Origin: Natronococcus occultus SP4
GTDB lineage: Archaea; Halobacteriota; Halobacteria; Halobacteriales; Natrialbaceae
Assembly (NCBI RefSeq): GCF_000328685.1
Contig: NC_019974.1
Coordinates: forward strand, 859,001-923,000
Direction of reading: 5' to 3'
Length of the DNA: 64,000 bases
Position 1 is the first letter of the stretch, and every line of letters begins with the position of its first letter. The notes under the pieces were generated by a model, which saw nothing but the letters and a program-made list of their open reading frames with translations, had not been told where the DNA came from and searched no databases. Shown here one piece after another: positions 14,844 through 23,633 of this stretch. Made by a program: the position numbers and the translations under genes.

Positions 14844-17800
14844 CAGAAACGGCGCTGAAAGCGGGCCGTCTGGATTGGAACCGACATCGGCGACGGAAGC
14901 CGACGCCGAGGACGTCGTCCCCAAGGGCAACCAGCCCGCGGTCATCGAGGCTACCGGCGGCGCCCACAAGGTCGAGGCCGTCGCGGGCTCGGGGAAGACG
15001 ACCACGATGGTGTTGCGCCTCGAGGAGGAGATCCGGGAGCGCGACACCGCGCCGAACCGCCTGCTCGTGTTGACCTTCGCCAACGAGGCTGCCCACGCGG
15101 TTCGAGAGAAACTGCGCGACGTCCTCGGTCCGGAGGACGCGTTCGACGTCGACGTCTACACCTACCACTCCTTTAGCTACCGGCTCCTGCGGGAGTACGC
15201 CTACTACATCGGCGTCTCACCGGAGTTCGAGCTCGTGACCGACGAGGATCGCCCGCAGTTGATCGAGTCGGTCTACGACGAGATCGACGTCTCGTTCGTG
15301 GCGCCGGGATCGCCCGCAAACGGCGGCACGCACGAGGGAACGTTCCGGTCGCTGAAGGGATTCATCGAGGCGATGCGCCGCGAGGACGTCGCCCCCGACG
15401 AGATTCGCGCGTACCTTCCGTCCGACGAGGAGCTGCGCGAGTTGCTCTCGCTGGTCGACTCGCTGGGCCGAATGGCGTCCGATCTGGTCGACGTCGACGC
15501 GAACGACCTCATGTGGGACGCGGAAGCGCTGGCGGACCGCTGTGAACGGCTCGCGATCGTCTACGGCGCGAAAGCCGACGAGTTCGACGGCGCCGGCAGG
15601 GTACAGAGTGCCGTCAGCGACCACCTGAACGCGATGTGCGAGACGGCCACGGCGCTGGCCGAGTACCTCCACACTGCGGACGACCTCGAGTGGCAGGAGT
15701 ACAAACTCCCGCAGGCGATCTTCGGCGACGATACCGGCGGCGGTCTCGGTGCCGTCTCCCAGACGCCGATGGGACGGCTCGAGAACTACGTCCACATGCT
15801 CCGGCGCTCGCGGGCGTTCGTCGGCGCGTACGAGGCCTACCTGGCCGAACTCGACGCCCGCGACGCGTTCGACTACGACGAGCTGATCCACCGGACCGTC
15901 GAGCTCCTGCGAGACGAGGACGTCCGGGACGACGTCCTCTCGGAGTGGGACGCCGTCTACTGCGACGAGTTCCAGGACACCGACGAGTCCCAGCTCCGGC
16001 TGGTCGAAGAGCTTCGCGACGAGCTCGAGATCATGGTCGTCGGTGACAGCGACCAGGCGATCCACGAGTGGCGCGGCCAGGATCCGGAAAACATGTCGAA
16101 TCTCCCCGACTCGTTCGAGGAGATCGATCTCGAGACGAACTTCCGGTCGCGACAGCCGATCCTCGATCTGGCGACGACCATCGATTCGGCGAAAGACGAG
16201 ATCGAGGCTCACCGCGATCCCGCACCACCGAACGTCTTCAAAGTGAACAGCGAGGGGATCGGCACCGCCGAGCAGGTCAGCACGTCGATCTCCCATCTCC
16301 TCACCGGACGTTTCGAGGACGTCCCGGCGCGGGAGCTCTCCGACGTCGCCGTCCTCGTTCGCCGGAACGAGGACGTCCGCAGGATTGCAGCCCAGCTCGA
16401 CCGAGACAGCGTGCCGTACGCGCTGTCGAACGAGACGACGGAGGGGCTCGGCCAGGGTGTGCGGACCGTCCTCTCGTACTTCCGGATCCTGGTCTCACCG
16501 GAAGACGACGTGAGCTGGCAGCGGGTCCTGCTCCATCTCTACCGGGTTCCCGAAGCCGATGTCGACGCGTTGCTGGCCGCCGGCGAGACGGTTCCGGAGG
16601 GGTACGACGCGGTTCGGGAGTCGGCGCTCGCGGCGCCCGACCGGGTCGCCGAGGCGATCGCGGAGTACGAACGGCTCGGCGACGTCGCGACCACCCACTC
16701 GATCTCCGAGCTCTACCGCCACTTCAAGCGGGAGACCCGCGTCGAGTGGTTCCTCCGGGAGACCGACCGCGAGGCGTTACACAACGTCGACCGGCTGATC
16801 TCGTCGTTCAGCGATAGTCCGGTCCAGTCGGGGCTCTCCGAGGAGTTCGTGGGCTACCTCGAACGGCAGGCACACCTGCTGTCGACCGACGACGGCGCTG
16901 CGACCGAGACGGGATCCCAGTCCGAGGACGCCGTCGACATCATGACGATCCACCAGGCGAAGGGGCTGGACTTCGATACCGTCCTCCTGCCGTATCTCAC
17001 CGAGGAAGAGTTCGGCCACATCACGCTCGCGAACTACCAGCGAAAGCTCTACGGCTACGACGTGCTGGTCGAGGACGTCAAGGGCGAGCTGTCCGATCCG
17101 CTCCGTGCGGACTGTAGCGACGACCAGATCGCCGAGGAGTGGCGGATCCTCCACGTCGCGCTCACGCGGGCGAAAGAGCACCTCTTCCTGTTCGGGAACG
17201 ACGCCTCTGACGACGATCCCGCACCCGCGATGCTAGACGCGCAGCTCCCCGGTGCCGAAAGCGAGACGCCGATCGAGTGGTCGTCGGAGGGGCCGCGGAT
17301 GCGGGTGTGGGAGGCGTTGATGGACGGCTACGACGCGATCGAAGCGGAGACCCCCGACGCCGTCCGCGACTACACCGACGTCGTCAACCGGGGCGTCGAC
17401 GAAGACCCCGGCACGATCACGTACTACCAGCGCGAGCTCTCGACGGCGGAGGCCCTCGAGACGCTGCTCGAGTTCGCCGACGACGTGGCTGCGGGAACGC
17501 TGGCCGACGAGGCAGCCTCCTCGCAGTTCGCCGACGCCCCGCTCGGCGAGAGGGTGGCCCGCGAGCTAGCACGGCAACACAGCCACACGTCGCTCGAGGC
17601 GGCAAGAGCCTGCGAACGAAAACACGTCCTGGATCACGTCGTCGGCGCGTTTCCGGATCCGCGGACAGACTCCGAGGCGGAGGTCACTCGAGCCGACGTC
17701 GGGACCCTGTTTCACGACGTCGCCGAACTCGCGTACTGGCGAGGGTACGACGGACCGGCGGAGTGGAAGGAGGCGTGTCGGTGGCTCGCCCGCAGTGACG

Positions 17801-18309
17801 ACCGGTCGGCGGCCCTCGAGCCCGCGCTCGAGTGTATCGATCGGTACTTCGAGACCGAGGCCGCAGCGTGGCCCGTCGTCGTCGCCGAGCTCCCGATCGA
17901 GCTGGACGGGCTCGCTGTCGACGGCGACGTGACCGGGTACGTCGACTCGGTTCGCGAACACCCCGACGGCGGGCTCGTCGTCCTCGATTACAAGGCGACC
18001 CGCGCCCGGAAATCGATCGAGGAGAGCCACCAGCTCCAGCTCTACGTGCGGGCCTGCCAGGAACGGTTCGACGAACCGGTGACCCACGCCGGCTACGTCT
18101 ACGTCGGGGAGGCCGGCCCCGACACGCAGCTGTTCGAGGCCGCCGAACTGGCCAAGATGTGGGAGTCGCTGCTCGAGGACGTCCGGAGTGCAGAGCGGTC
18201 GGCGTTCGAGAACTACACGCCGGGACCACACTGCGAGTACTGCAGCCACCGGTCGCTTGGCTGTGCGCCCGACGAGTTCGCGGACGCGGACGACCACAGC
18301 CTCCGGTAG
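14830..18309 (+). CDS. UvrD-family helicase fused to a RecB-type Fe-S nuclease
   Basis: A 1159-residue protein. Helicase motifs are intact: Walker A AGSGKTT (G53-T57), DEFQD (D379-D383), GDSDQAIHEWRG as motif III, NFRSRQPI as motif IV, and VALTRAKEHLFLF as motif VI. The C-terminal third is a RecB/AddA/AddB-like nuclease. D1053-Y-K1055 (VVLDYKAT) is the catalytic D-x-K, with HQLQLYV after it, and C928, C1135, C1138 and C1144 (CEYCSHRSLGC) are the Fe-S ligands. It should unwind and degrade double-strand DNA ends. It is the catalytic member of the three-gene operon. The order (dead helicase, Fe-S protein, helicase-nuclease) resembles AddAB/RecBCD but is not a standard arrangement. Confidence 0.88.
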   Translation: MTVTDRNGAESGPSGLEPTSATEADAEDVVPKGNQPAVIEATGGAHKVEAVAGSGKTTTMVLRLEEEIRERDTAPNRLLVLTFANEAAHAVREKLRDVLGPEDAFDVDVYTYHSFSYRLLREYAYYIGVSPEFELVTDEDRPQLIESVYDEIDVSFVAPGSPANGGTHEGTFRSLKGFIEAMRREDVAPDEIRAYLPSDEELRELLSLVDSLGRMASDLVDVDANDLMWDAEALADRCERLAIVYGAKADEFDGAGRVQSAVSDHLNAMCETATALAEYLHTADDLEWQEYKLPQAIFGDDTGGGLGAVSQTPMGRLENYVHMLRRSRAFVGAYEAYLAELDARDAFDYDELIHRTVELLRDEDVRDDVLSEWDAVYCDEFQDTDESQLRLVEELRDELEIMVVGDSDQAIHEWRGQDPENMSNLPDSFEEIDLETNFRSRQPILDLATTIDSAKDEIEAHRDPAPPNVFKVNSEGIGTAEQVSTSISHLLTGRFEDVPARELSDVAVLVRRNEDVRRIAAQLDRDSVPYALSNETTEGLGQGVRTVLSYFRILVSPEDDVSWQRVLLHLYRVPEADVDALLAAGETVPEGYDAVRESALAAPDRVAEAIAEYERLGDVATTHSISELYRHFKRETRVEWFLRETDREALHNVDRLISSFSDSPVQSGLSEEFVGYLERQAHLLSTDDGAATETGSQSEDAVDIMTIHQAKGLDFDTVLLPYLTEEEFGHITLANYQRKLYGYDVLVEDVKGELSDPLRADCSDDQIAEEWRILHVALTRAKEHLFLFGNDASDDDPAPAMLDAQLPGAESETPIEWSSEGPRMRVWEALMDGYDAIEAETPDAVRDYTDVVNRGVDEDPGTITYYQRELSTAEALETLLEFADDVAAGTLADEAASSQFADAPLGERVARELARQHSHTSLEAARACERKHVLDHVVGAFPDPRTDSEAEVTRADVGTLFHDVAELAYWRGYDGPAEWKEACRWLARSDDRSAALEPALECIDRYFETEAAAWPVVVAELPIELDGLAVDGDVTGYVDSVREHPDGGLVVLDYKATRARKSIEESHQLQLYVRACQERFDEPVTHAGYVYVGEAGPDTQLFEAAELAKMWESLLEDVRSAERSAFENYTPGPHCEYCSHRSLGCAPDEFADADDHSLR

Positions 18310-18355
18310 GGTGTCGCCGTCGGCGTCGAGTCGAAGACGACCGTTCGATCTCCCG

Positions 18356-19507
18356 TTACTCGTTGTTGGGGTTGCTCGGGTGGTAGTCGGTGTCGTACTC
18401 GCCGGGCTGGTCGTCGACGCGGTCGGGATTGATCCGACCCGACAGCAGCATGAAGTCCACGAGGGTCAGCGCGAGCATCGCCTCGACGACGGGAACGCCC
18501 CGCGGCGGGAGGACGGGATCGTGGCGGCCGATAACCTGCTCCTCTTTGAGCTCGCCGGTCTCCCAGTCGGCCGTCTGCTGGCTCTTGGGGATCGAGGTCG
18601 GCGCGTGGAGGGTGACCTCGCCGTAGATCGGCTCTCCCGAGCTGATCCCGCCCTGAATGCCGCCGTGGTCGTTCTCGACGGGCGTCGGGTTCCCATCGGA
18701 GTCGAACTCCCAGTCGTCGTTTCGCTCCTTGCCCGTCCACTCGCGGGCCTCGCGGCCGAGCCCGAACTCGAAGGCCGTCGTCGCGGGAACGGCCATCATC
18801 GCCTGGCCGAGCCGCGCCGACAGCGAGTCGAACCGGGGCGCGCCCAGTCCGACCGGGACGCCCTGCGCCTCGAAGTAGATCGAGCCACCGATGGAGTCGC
18901 CCTCCTCCTGGTACTGGGCGATCAGCTCCTGCATCTGCTCGGCGGTTTCGGGGTGGGCACAGCGGACGTCGTTTTCCTCGCTGTGCGCTTTGATCTCCTC
19001 GAAGCTCACCTCGGGCGCCTCGATATCGCCGATCTGGTTTACGTGAGCCTTGAGCTCGATCCCCTCCTGCTCGAGGAGTTTCTTCGCGATGGCGCCCGCG
19101 GCGACCCAGTTGACCGTCTCCCGGGCCGAGGAGCGGCCGCCGCCACCCCAGTTGCGGGTGCCGAACTTCGCGGAGTAGGTGAAGTCGCCGTGGCTCGGCC
19201 GAGGTGCGGTGATGAAGGGTTCGTACTTGCCCGAGCGGGCGTCCTTGTTCTGGATCACCATTCCGATCGGCGTCCCCGTAGTGTAGCCGTCCTGGATCCC
19301 CGACTTGATCGAGACGTCGTCGGGCTCGCCCCGAGAGGTCGTGATCATCGACTGGCCCGGCTTGCGTCGATCGAGGTCGGCCTGGATATCCTCCTCCGAG
19401 AGCTCGAGGCCAGCGGGACAGCCCGAGACGGTACAGCCCATCGCCTCCCCGTGGCTCTCGCCGAACGTGGTCACCTGGAAGAGGCGACCGAAGCGGTTGC
19501 CGTTCAT
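18356..19507 (-). CDS. aroC: Chorismate synthase
   Basis: This 383-residue enzyme makes chorismate from EPSP with reduced FMN, the last step of the shikimate pathway. Signatures are present in order: TTFGESHGEAMGC near the N-terminus with the catalytic-type His, GTRNWGGGGRSSARETVNWVA split by the RSSARET signature, and RHDPVLPPRGVPVVEAM near the end. The start at 19507 (MNGNRFGRLFQV) matches the family; the longer frame upstream has no similarity. It is convergent with the operon ending at 18309. aroA and tyrA are not adjacent. Confidence 0.95.
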   Translation of the reverse strand: MNGNRFGRLFQVTTFGESHGEAMGCTVSGCPAGLELSEEDIQADLDRRKPGQSMITTSRGEPDDVSIKSGIQDGYTTGTPIGMVIQNKDARSGKYEPFITAPRPSHGDFTYSAKFGTRNWGGGGRSSARETVNWVAAGAIAKKLLEQEGIELKAHVNQIGDIEAPEVSFEEIKAHSEENDVRCAHPETAEQMQELIAQYQEEGDSIGGSIYFEAQGVPVGLGAPRFDSLSARLGQAMMAVPATTAFEFGLGREAREWTGKERNDDWEFDSDGNPTPVENDHGGIQGGISSGEPIYGEVTLHAPTSIPKSQQTADWETGELKEEQVIGRHDPVLPPRGVPVVEAMLALTLVDFMLLSGRINPDRVDDQPGEYDTDYHPSNPNNE

Positions 19508-19685
19508 TGCCACTCTCTCGGTAGCGCGCGTACTTATGGGTGCAGGATTGGCGCAAGTTCGATCGGGCCGATCGCTCGAGCGACGTCCTCGATCCGGTTC
19601 GCCGACGCGAGGACGCGATCGCCGACTCCCGTCGTTCGCTGGCAGCTGCAAATAGTTTCATACTTCTTGAGTGTATCGTCTTCGT

Positions 19686-20423
19686 ATGGGTGGGACGTTA
19701 CGAGATATGGGTGACCGGACGACGCCTGCCGAGTGTGCCGCGATCGAGAGTCGACTACCAGCGTCCGTACGAACGGGGTCCGATCGTGACCGCGAACACG
19801 TCTACTGGCACGTGGTGCTCTCGCTCAGGCGGTGGATAAACGGAACCGAGGACGTCTCCGAGGCGACCGTCGAGCGACAGCTTCGGCGCTCGATACGGCG
19901 CGACCTGCGGCGGCTGGGACATCCGTCGGCGGCCGGCTCGATCACGCGGCCGAAGGAAACCGACTACTGCGACGTCGTCGTCGACGAACGGATCGGTCTC
20001 AAGGTCGTGCACAACCTGACCAGCCGATCCAGAGAGTGGATGCACAAACAGCTCCGTTCGCTACTCCGGGAGTATGACTACCTGATCCTGTACGGACACG
20101 GGATCTCGCCGGAGACGATCGACGTCTGGCGGCAGTTGAAACGAACGCTCACCAGAGCGGCAAGCGACGAGCGACGGTTCCACGCGATCGGGACGATCCG
20201 CTGGGGAAAGCATCGGACGGCGACCGAGCCAGCCGTTTCGCGGGCGCGTCGCTGGTCGGTCGCTCTCGGGCCAGTCACGGTCGTCGGCGCCGTGACCGCC
20301 ACCTTCGCCGCAGCCGGGACCGTGGGGGCGGAAGCGCCGATAGCGGTGGTCGTCCTCGGGTCGGCCGCCACGGCGGTGTTCGTGGCACTGCTCGCGAGCC
20401 GTTTCGTGGATCGGTCGTCGTGA
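19686..20423 (+). CDS. Hypothetical protein with two C-terminal membrane helices
   Basis: A 245-residue protein. The soluble first 175 residues include DYCDVVVDERIGLKV and REYDYLILYGHGI, a pattern that recalls restriction-endonuclease-like folds, but the acidic residue of a D/E-x-K motif is absent, so activity cannot be claimed. Two membrane helices follow: VALGPVTVVGAVTATFAAAG (about 190-209) and APIAVVVLGSAATAVFVALLA (about 216-236), split by a short loop. The start at 19686 (MGGTLRDMGDR) is the second of three possible Met codons; 19707 is an alternative. Function unknown. Confidence 0.6.
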   Translation: MGGTLRDMGDRTTPAECAAIESRLPASVRTGSDRDREHVYWHVVLSLRRWINGTEDVSEATVERQLRRSIRRDLRRLGHPSAAGSITRPKETDYCDVVVDERIGLKVVHNLTSRSREWMHKQLRSLLREYDYLILYGHGISPETIDVWRQLKRTLTRAASDERRFHAIGTIRWGKHRTATEPAVSRARRWSVALGPVTVVGAVTATFAAAGTVGAEAPIAVVVLGSAATAVFVALLASRFVDRSS

Positions 20424-20672
20424 GCCGATGTCGGCACCGCGTGCGTGCCATCGAGTTTCGGCAGGCGTTCCGATCGAGAAGGGGTCGCCTACGACAGGGA
20501 TCGAACCGAGGACGTTATGGGGACCGCTCTCGCCGTCCCGAGCCGATCGAGAACGGGTGCGATCTCGACGGGCCGATAGGCGCAGCGTACGCCGACGGTT
20601 CCCGTTGCGAGCGGTTCCGAACCGATAGATAGGCAGCGTATACTCAACTCGTCGAACGCGATACGCTCGCTC

Positions 20673-21218
20673 ATGCACAGACGAACGGTGCTACTTGGAA
20701 CGGGCGTTGTGAGCTCGGCCGTCCTCGCGGGCTGTGCCACCGAGGACGAAGCCGACGAGACCGGAGCCGACGACGCGGACGACGACGCCACAGCTCCCGA
20801 CGAGAACGGCGACGACAACGGCGTCGACGACGAGGACGCGACGGACGACGAAGGCGAGGACGACGCGGACGACGAGGAGCCCGAAACCGACGCGGACGGC
20901 GACCTCGAGGAGCGCATCGAGGACGAGCCGCCGATGGAGGGGCTCGCGGTCACGGACCACGAGCTCGTCGAGGACGACCTCTCGGCGACCGTCGAGGGGA
21001 TCGTGGCCAACGAGACCGGCGAGGACCTCGGACCCGTCGAGGTTGGCGCGGTCTTCTACGACGCGGACGGCGAGGTGGTCGACGAGTCGGTGACCAGCAC
21101 CTCCGAGCTGGAGGACGGCGAGGAGTGGGCGTTCGGAATCATGAGCGTCGCGGACGACGTCACCGGCTACGCGGTCGACGTCGTGGCCGCCGAGCCGATC
21201 GAGCGCTCGCCGATCTGA
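20673..21218 (+). CDS. Acidic lipoprotein with FxLYD-like domain
   Basis: A 181-residue exported protein. The N-terminus MHRRTVLLGTG is a twin-arginine signal and VLAGC is the lipobox, with the Cys at about residue 21. A 65-residue Asp/Glu linker follows, then about 85 residues of beta-strand sequence (LSATVEGIVANETGEDL, VEVGAVFYDADGEVVDE) typical of FxLYD-type domains found on haloarchaeal surface proteins. The region before it, 20424-20672, holds nothing I can support. Probably anchored on the outer face of the membrane. Function unknown. Confidence 0.75.
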   Translation: MHRRTVLLGTGVVSSAVLAGCATEDEADETGADDADDDATAPDENGDDNGVDDEDATDDEGEDDADDEEPETDADGDLEERIEDEPPMEGLAVTDHELVEDDLSATVEGIVANETGEDLGPVEVGAVFYDADGEVVDESVTSTSELEDGEEWAFGIMSVADDVTGYAVDVVAAEPIERSPI

Positions 21219-21224
21219 GACCCA

Positions 21225-21437
21225 TCAGTCGGCGAGGTAGTATCGATTGTAAATCGCCAGCAGTCCGACGAAGACGGCGACGAACGCGGGCACCGCCACG
21301 GCGTAGGCGAGGACGCCTTCGAGCCCGCTGCGGCCGACGATTGTCGTCGTCGCCAGCCCGGTAAGCAAAACGGCAGCGACCAGATACAGGAAGTTCCCCA
21401 GGTACGGCGGGTCCTCGCCCGCTCCGGGTGCGCTCAT
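21225..21437 (-). CDS. Small two-helix membrane protein
   Basis: A 70-residue protein with two membrane helices: LGNFLYLVAAVLLTGLATTT and GVLAYAVAVPAFVAVFVGLLA, split by RSGLE and ending in YNRYYLAD. No function is visible. The start at 21437 (MSAPGAGEDPPY) is chosen because the helix spacing is normal; the longer open frame runs into the next gene. It ends 6 bp from the lipoprotein gene, convergent with it. Confidence 0.65.
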   Translation of the reverse strand: MSAPGAGEDPPYLGNFLYLVAAVLLTGLATTTIVGRSGLEGVLAYAVAVPAFVAVFVGLLAIYNRYYLAD

Positions 21438-21478
21438 GCGCCAACCAGGCGAAAGCGACGGCATATGTTTTCCCCCCG

Positions 21479-22753
21479 CTATCGGCCCGCGCGCAGCGCG
21501 TCGAGCCGCGCCGCGGCCAGCGGCACCAGCATCTCCTGGTCCGTGAGTCCGCCGTGCATCCCGATCGAGTCCATCTCCGCCCACCAGAGTCCGCGGTTCC
21601 GGTGGACCGCGATCAGCTCGCCACAACGCCGTTCGAACAGCGCGGACGGCTCGCCGGGGCCGAACAGCCCGCACTCGAGGGCCTCCTCGCGGGTGAACGT
21701 CCGTCCGTCGAGGTTCGCCTCGACGATCCCGCGGGCGTCCTCGAGACGGTCGGGACGGACGTGAAAGTGGACGTTGCGGGGGCTGCCCGTCGGTAGGCGC
21801 GGATCGCCGTCCGCGCCGCGGCGAAACGTCTCGCGCAGCGACGGCCACGCCTCCCAGTCGGTCATCACGACGTTCTCATCTGGGGCGGTGTCGACGATTC
21901 CGTGATCCGCGGTCACCACGAGCAGCGTCCGTTCCGCGAGCTCGGGATCGAGCCGCTTGATCAGTTCGTGTTGCAGGCGCTCAAGGACGGCCGCGAGGTT
22001 CTGTCGGTAGCGCTCGGTGCCGGTTCCCTCGGCGTGGGAGATCGCGTCGATCGTCGGCTCGTAGGCGTAGACGTAGGCCGGATCGGCCGACACCTCGAGG
22101 GCACGCCGGATCGACAGCGCGAGGTCGGTCGCGGTGTCGTACCCGACCCGGGTGGCGCCCGCGGTCGTCGCGCGGGTGTACCCCGACTCGACGAACTCGG
22201 CGGGCTGGATCGCGTACGTGTCGATCCCCGCCCGCTCGGCCCGCTCGTAGATCGACCGCCCGGTACACAGCTCGGTCGCCGACGACGACGGCGAGACGTC
22301 CGCGAGGGGATCGCCTTCGAGGGTTCGAAAGGGGAGCGTCTCGACGATCCGCCCGGCCGACTCGAGGTACTGGAACCAGCCCAGCAGACCGTGTTCGACG
22401 GGTACGGAGCCGGTGCTTACCGTCGTCAACGCCGCAGCGGTCTCCGAGGGGTAGATCGTCGTCAGCGGCGCCACCGTCCCGGCGTCCTCGAGCCGGCGAA
22501 GGAACGGGTGGGCTCCGCGGTGGCGCTTCCAGTGCTCGTAGCCGAACCCGTCCAGCAGGAAGACGACGACGTTGTCGACATCGGTCGCGACGTCCCCGAG
22601 GACGTCCTCGGGTAGCCGTCGCTCGAATCCGTCGGCGAGGAGGGAGAGGGCCGTCTCGGGGACGTTCGCGACGCAGTATTCATCGTAGTCGGGGACGACG
22701 ACGCCGTCCTCGGCGGTGCGCTCGCGGAGTCGCGACTCCAGGGACGCGCGCAT
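21479..22753 (-). CDS. Alkaline phosphatase superfamily phosphodiesterase
   Basis: This 424-residue protein resembles nucleotide pyrophosphatase/phosphodiesterases of the alkaline phosphatase superfamily. Metal and nucleophile positions are visible: VVVFLLDGFGYEHW near residue 75 (metal Asp), TTIYPSETAAALTTVSTG with the Ser/Thr nucleophile, and VVTADHGIVDT (Asp and His ligands). A final MHGGLTDQEMLVPL contributes the last His. No signal peptide is seen, so it is probably cytoplasmic. The start at 22753 gives MRASLESRLRERT; longer starts add Pro/Gly sequence. The substrate cannot be specified. Confidence 0.85.
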   Translation of the reverse strand: MRASLESRLRERTAEDGVVVPDYDEYCVANVPETALSLLADGFERRLPEDVLGDVATDVDNVVVFLLDGFGYEHWKRHRGAHPFLRRLEDAGTVAPLTTIYPSETAAALTTVSTGSVPVEHGLLGWFQYLESAGRIVETLPFRTLEGDPLADVSPSSSATELCTGRSIYERAERAGIDTYAIQPAEFVESGYTRATTAGATRVGYDTATDLALSIRRALEVSADPAYVYAYEPTIDAISHAEGTGTERYRQNLAAVLERLQHELIKRLDPELAERTLLVVTADHGIVDTAPDENVVMTDWEAWPSLRETFRRGADGDPRLPTGSPRNVHFHVRPDRLEDARGIVEANLDGRTFTREEALECGLFGPGEPSALFERRCGELIAVHRNRGLWWAEMDSIGMHGGLTDQEMLVPLAAARLDALRAGR

Positions 22754-22867
22754 ACCGGTTCCGACGCCCCCGTGTGAGATAGTACCACCGCCTGGTCGCG
22801 CCGACGCCGGTAGGGGTGTGTTACTCAATGCCAAGGACTATACTCGTTCCGCGCGATGACATCCCGT

Positions 22868-23599
22868 ATGCGCGCACCCGAGCGGCCGACGTTCGAAAGC
22901 GAGGCGAGCAAGACGATCTACCAGTACGTCGAGCGACACGGGACGGCGGCGCGACACCGGATCCGGGAGATGACGTCGCTGTCGCCCGAGGAGTTCCGGT
23001 CGGAGCTCGAGGGGTTGGAGTCCAAGGGCTACCTGGAGGAAAGCGGCGGGACGGTTCGGCTCGCGCTCGACGTCGGCTCGGTCGAGGAGTACGAGACCGA
23101 CGCGGAGACGTACCTCATCCGTCCCGGGCGGAACCGGGACTTCGACGGGCTCGTGGAGACGATCCGCGAAGTGACCTCGAAGGAGTCGTACGTCGTCGCC
23201 GAGAGCGTCGCCGAACAGCTGCTCTACGAGGACGCCGTCACCCGCCACAACACCGTCGAGTCGCGGGTGTTTTTCGTCGCCACGATCGACGACGAGGTCG
23301 CGGGCTGGGTCCACCTCGATCTCCCGCAGGTCGAGAAGCTCCGCGAGACGGCCCAGCTCACCGTCGGCGTCCGGCCCGACCACCGCAGGCGCGGCGTCGG
23401 CGACGCCCTGCTCACCCGCGGGGTCGACTGGGCGGAGGCGAACGGCTACCGGAAGGTGTACAACAGCGTTCCGGCGACCAACGACGAGGCGCTGGCCTTT
23501 CTCGAGGGTCACGGCTGGAACACCGAGGGGATCCGCCGAAACCACTACACGATCGACGGCGAGTTCATCGACGAGGTGTTGATGGCCTACACGTTCTGA
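22868..23599 (+). CDS. GNAT acetyltransferase with N-terminal winged helix
   Basis: A 243-residue protein. Residues 1-75 look like a helix-turn-helix (TIYQYVERHGTAARHRIRE, then LSPEEFRSELEGLESKGYL). Residues about 85-243 are a GNAT domain with the acetyl-CoA loop VRPDHRRRGVGDALL and NEALAFLEGHGW-like features (here DEALAFLEGHGWN). Its substrate, a protein N-terminus, amine or antibiotic, is unknown. A TATA-like ACTATAC at 22837 lies 27 nt before the ATG at 22868, favouring that codon over the one at 22856. Divergent from the phosphodiesterase gene. Confidence 0.82.
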   Translation: MRAPERPTFESEASKTIYQYVERHGTAARHRIREMTSLSPEEFRSELEGLESKGYLEESGGTVRLALDVGSVEEYETDAETYLIRPGRNRDFDGLVETIREVTSKESYVVAESVAEQLLYEDAVTRHNTVESRVFFVATIDDEVAGWVHLDLPQVEKLRETAQLTVGVRPDHRRRGVGDALLTRGVDWAEANGYRKVYNSVPATNDEALAFLEGHGWNTEGIRRNHYTIDGEFIDEVLMAYTF

Positions 23600-23633
23600 G
23601 CGCGCTCGATCGTCCGAACCCGGCGAGCCGCGC

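Noticed and set aside
20485-20600. tRNA gene suggested by GGGATCGAACC
   Set aside because: The T-arm stem does not pair and no acceptor or anticodon arms fit on either strand. A similar GAATCGAACCCG near 6290 fails in the same way.
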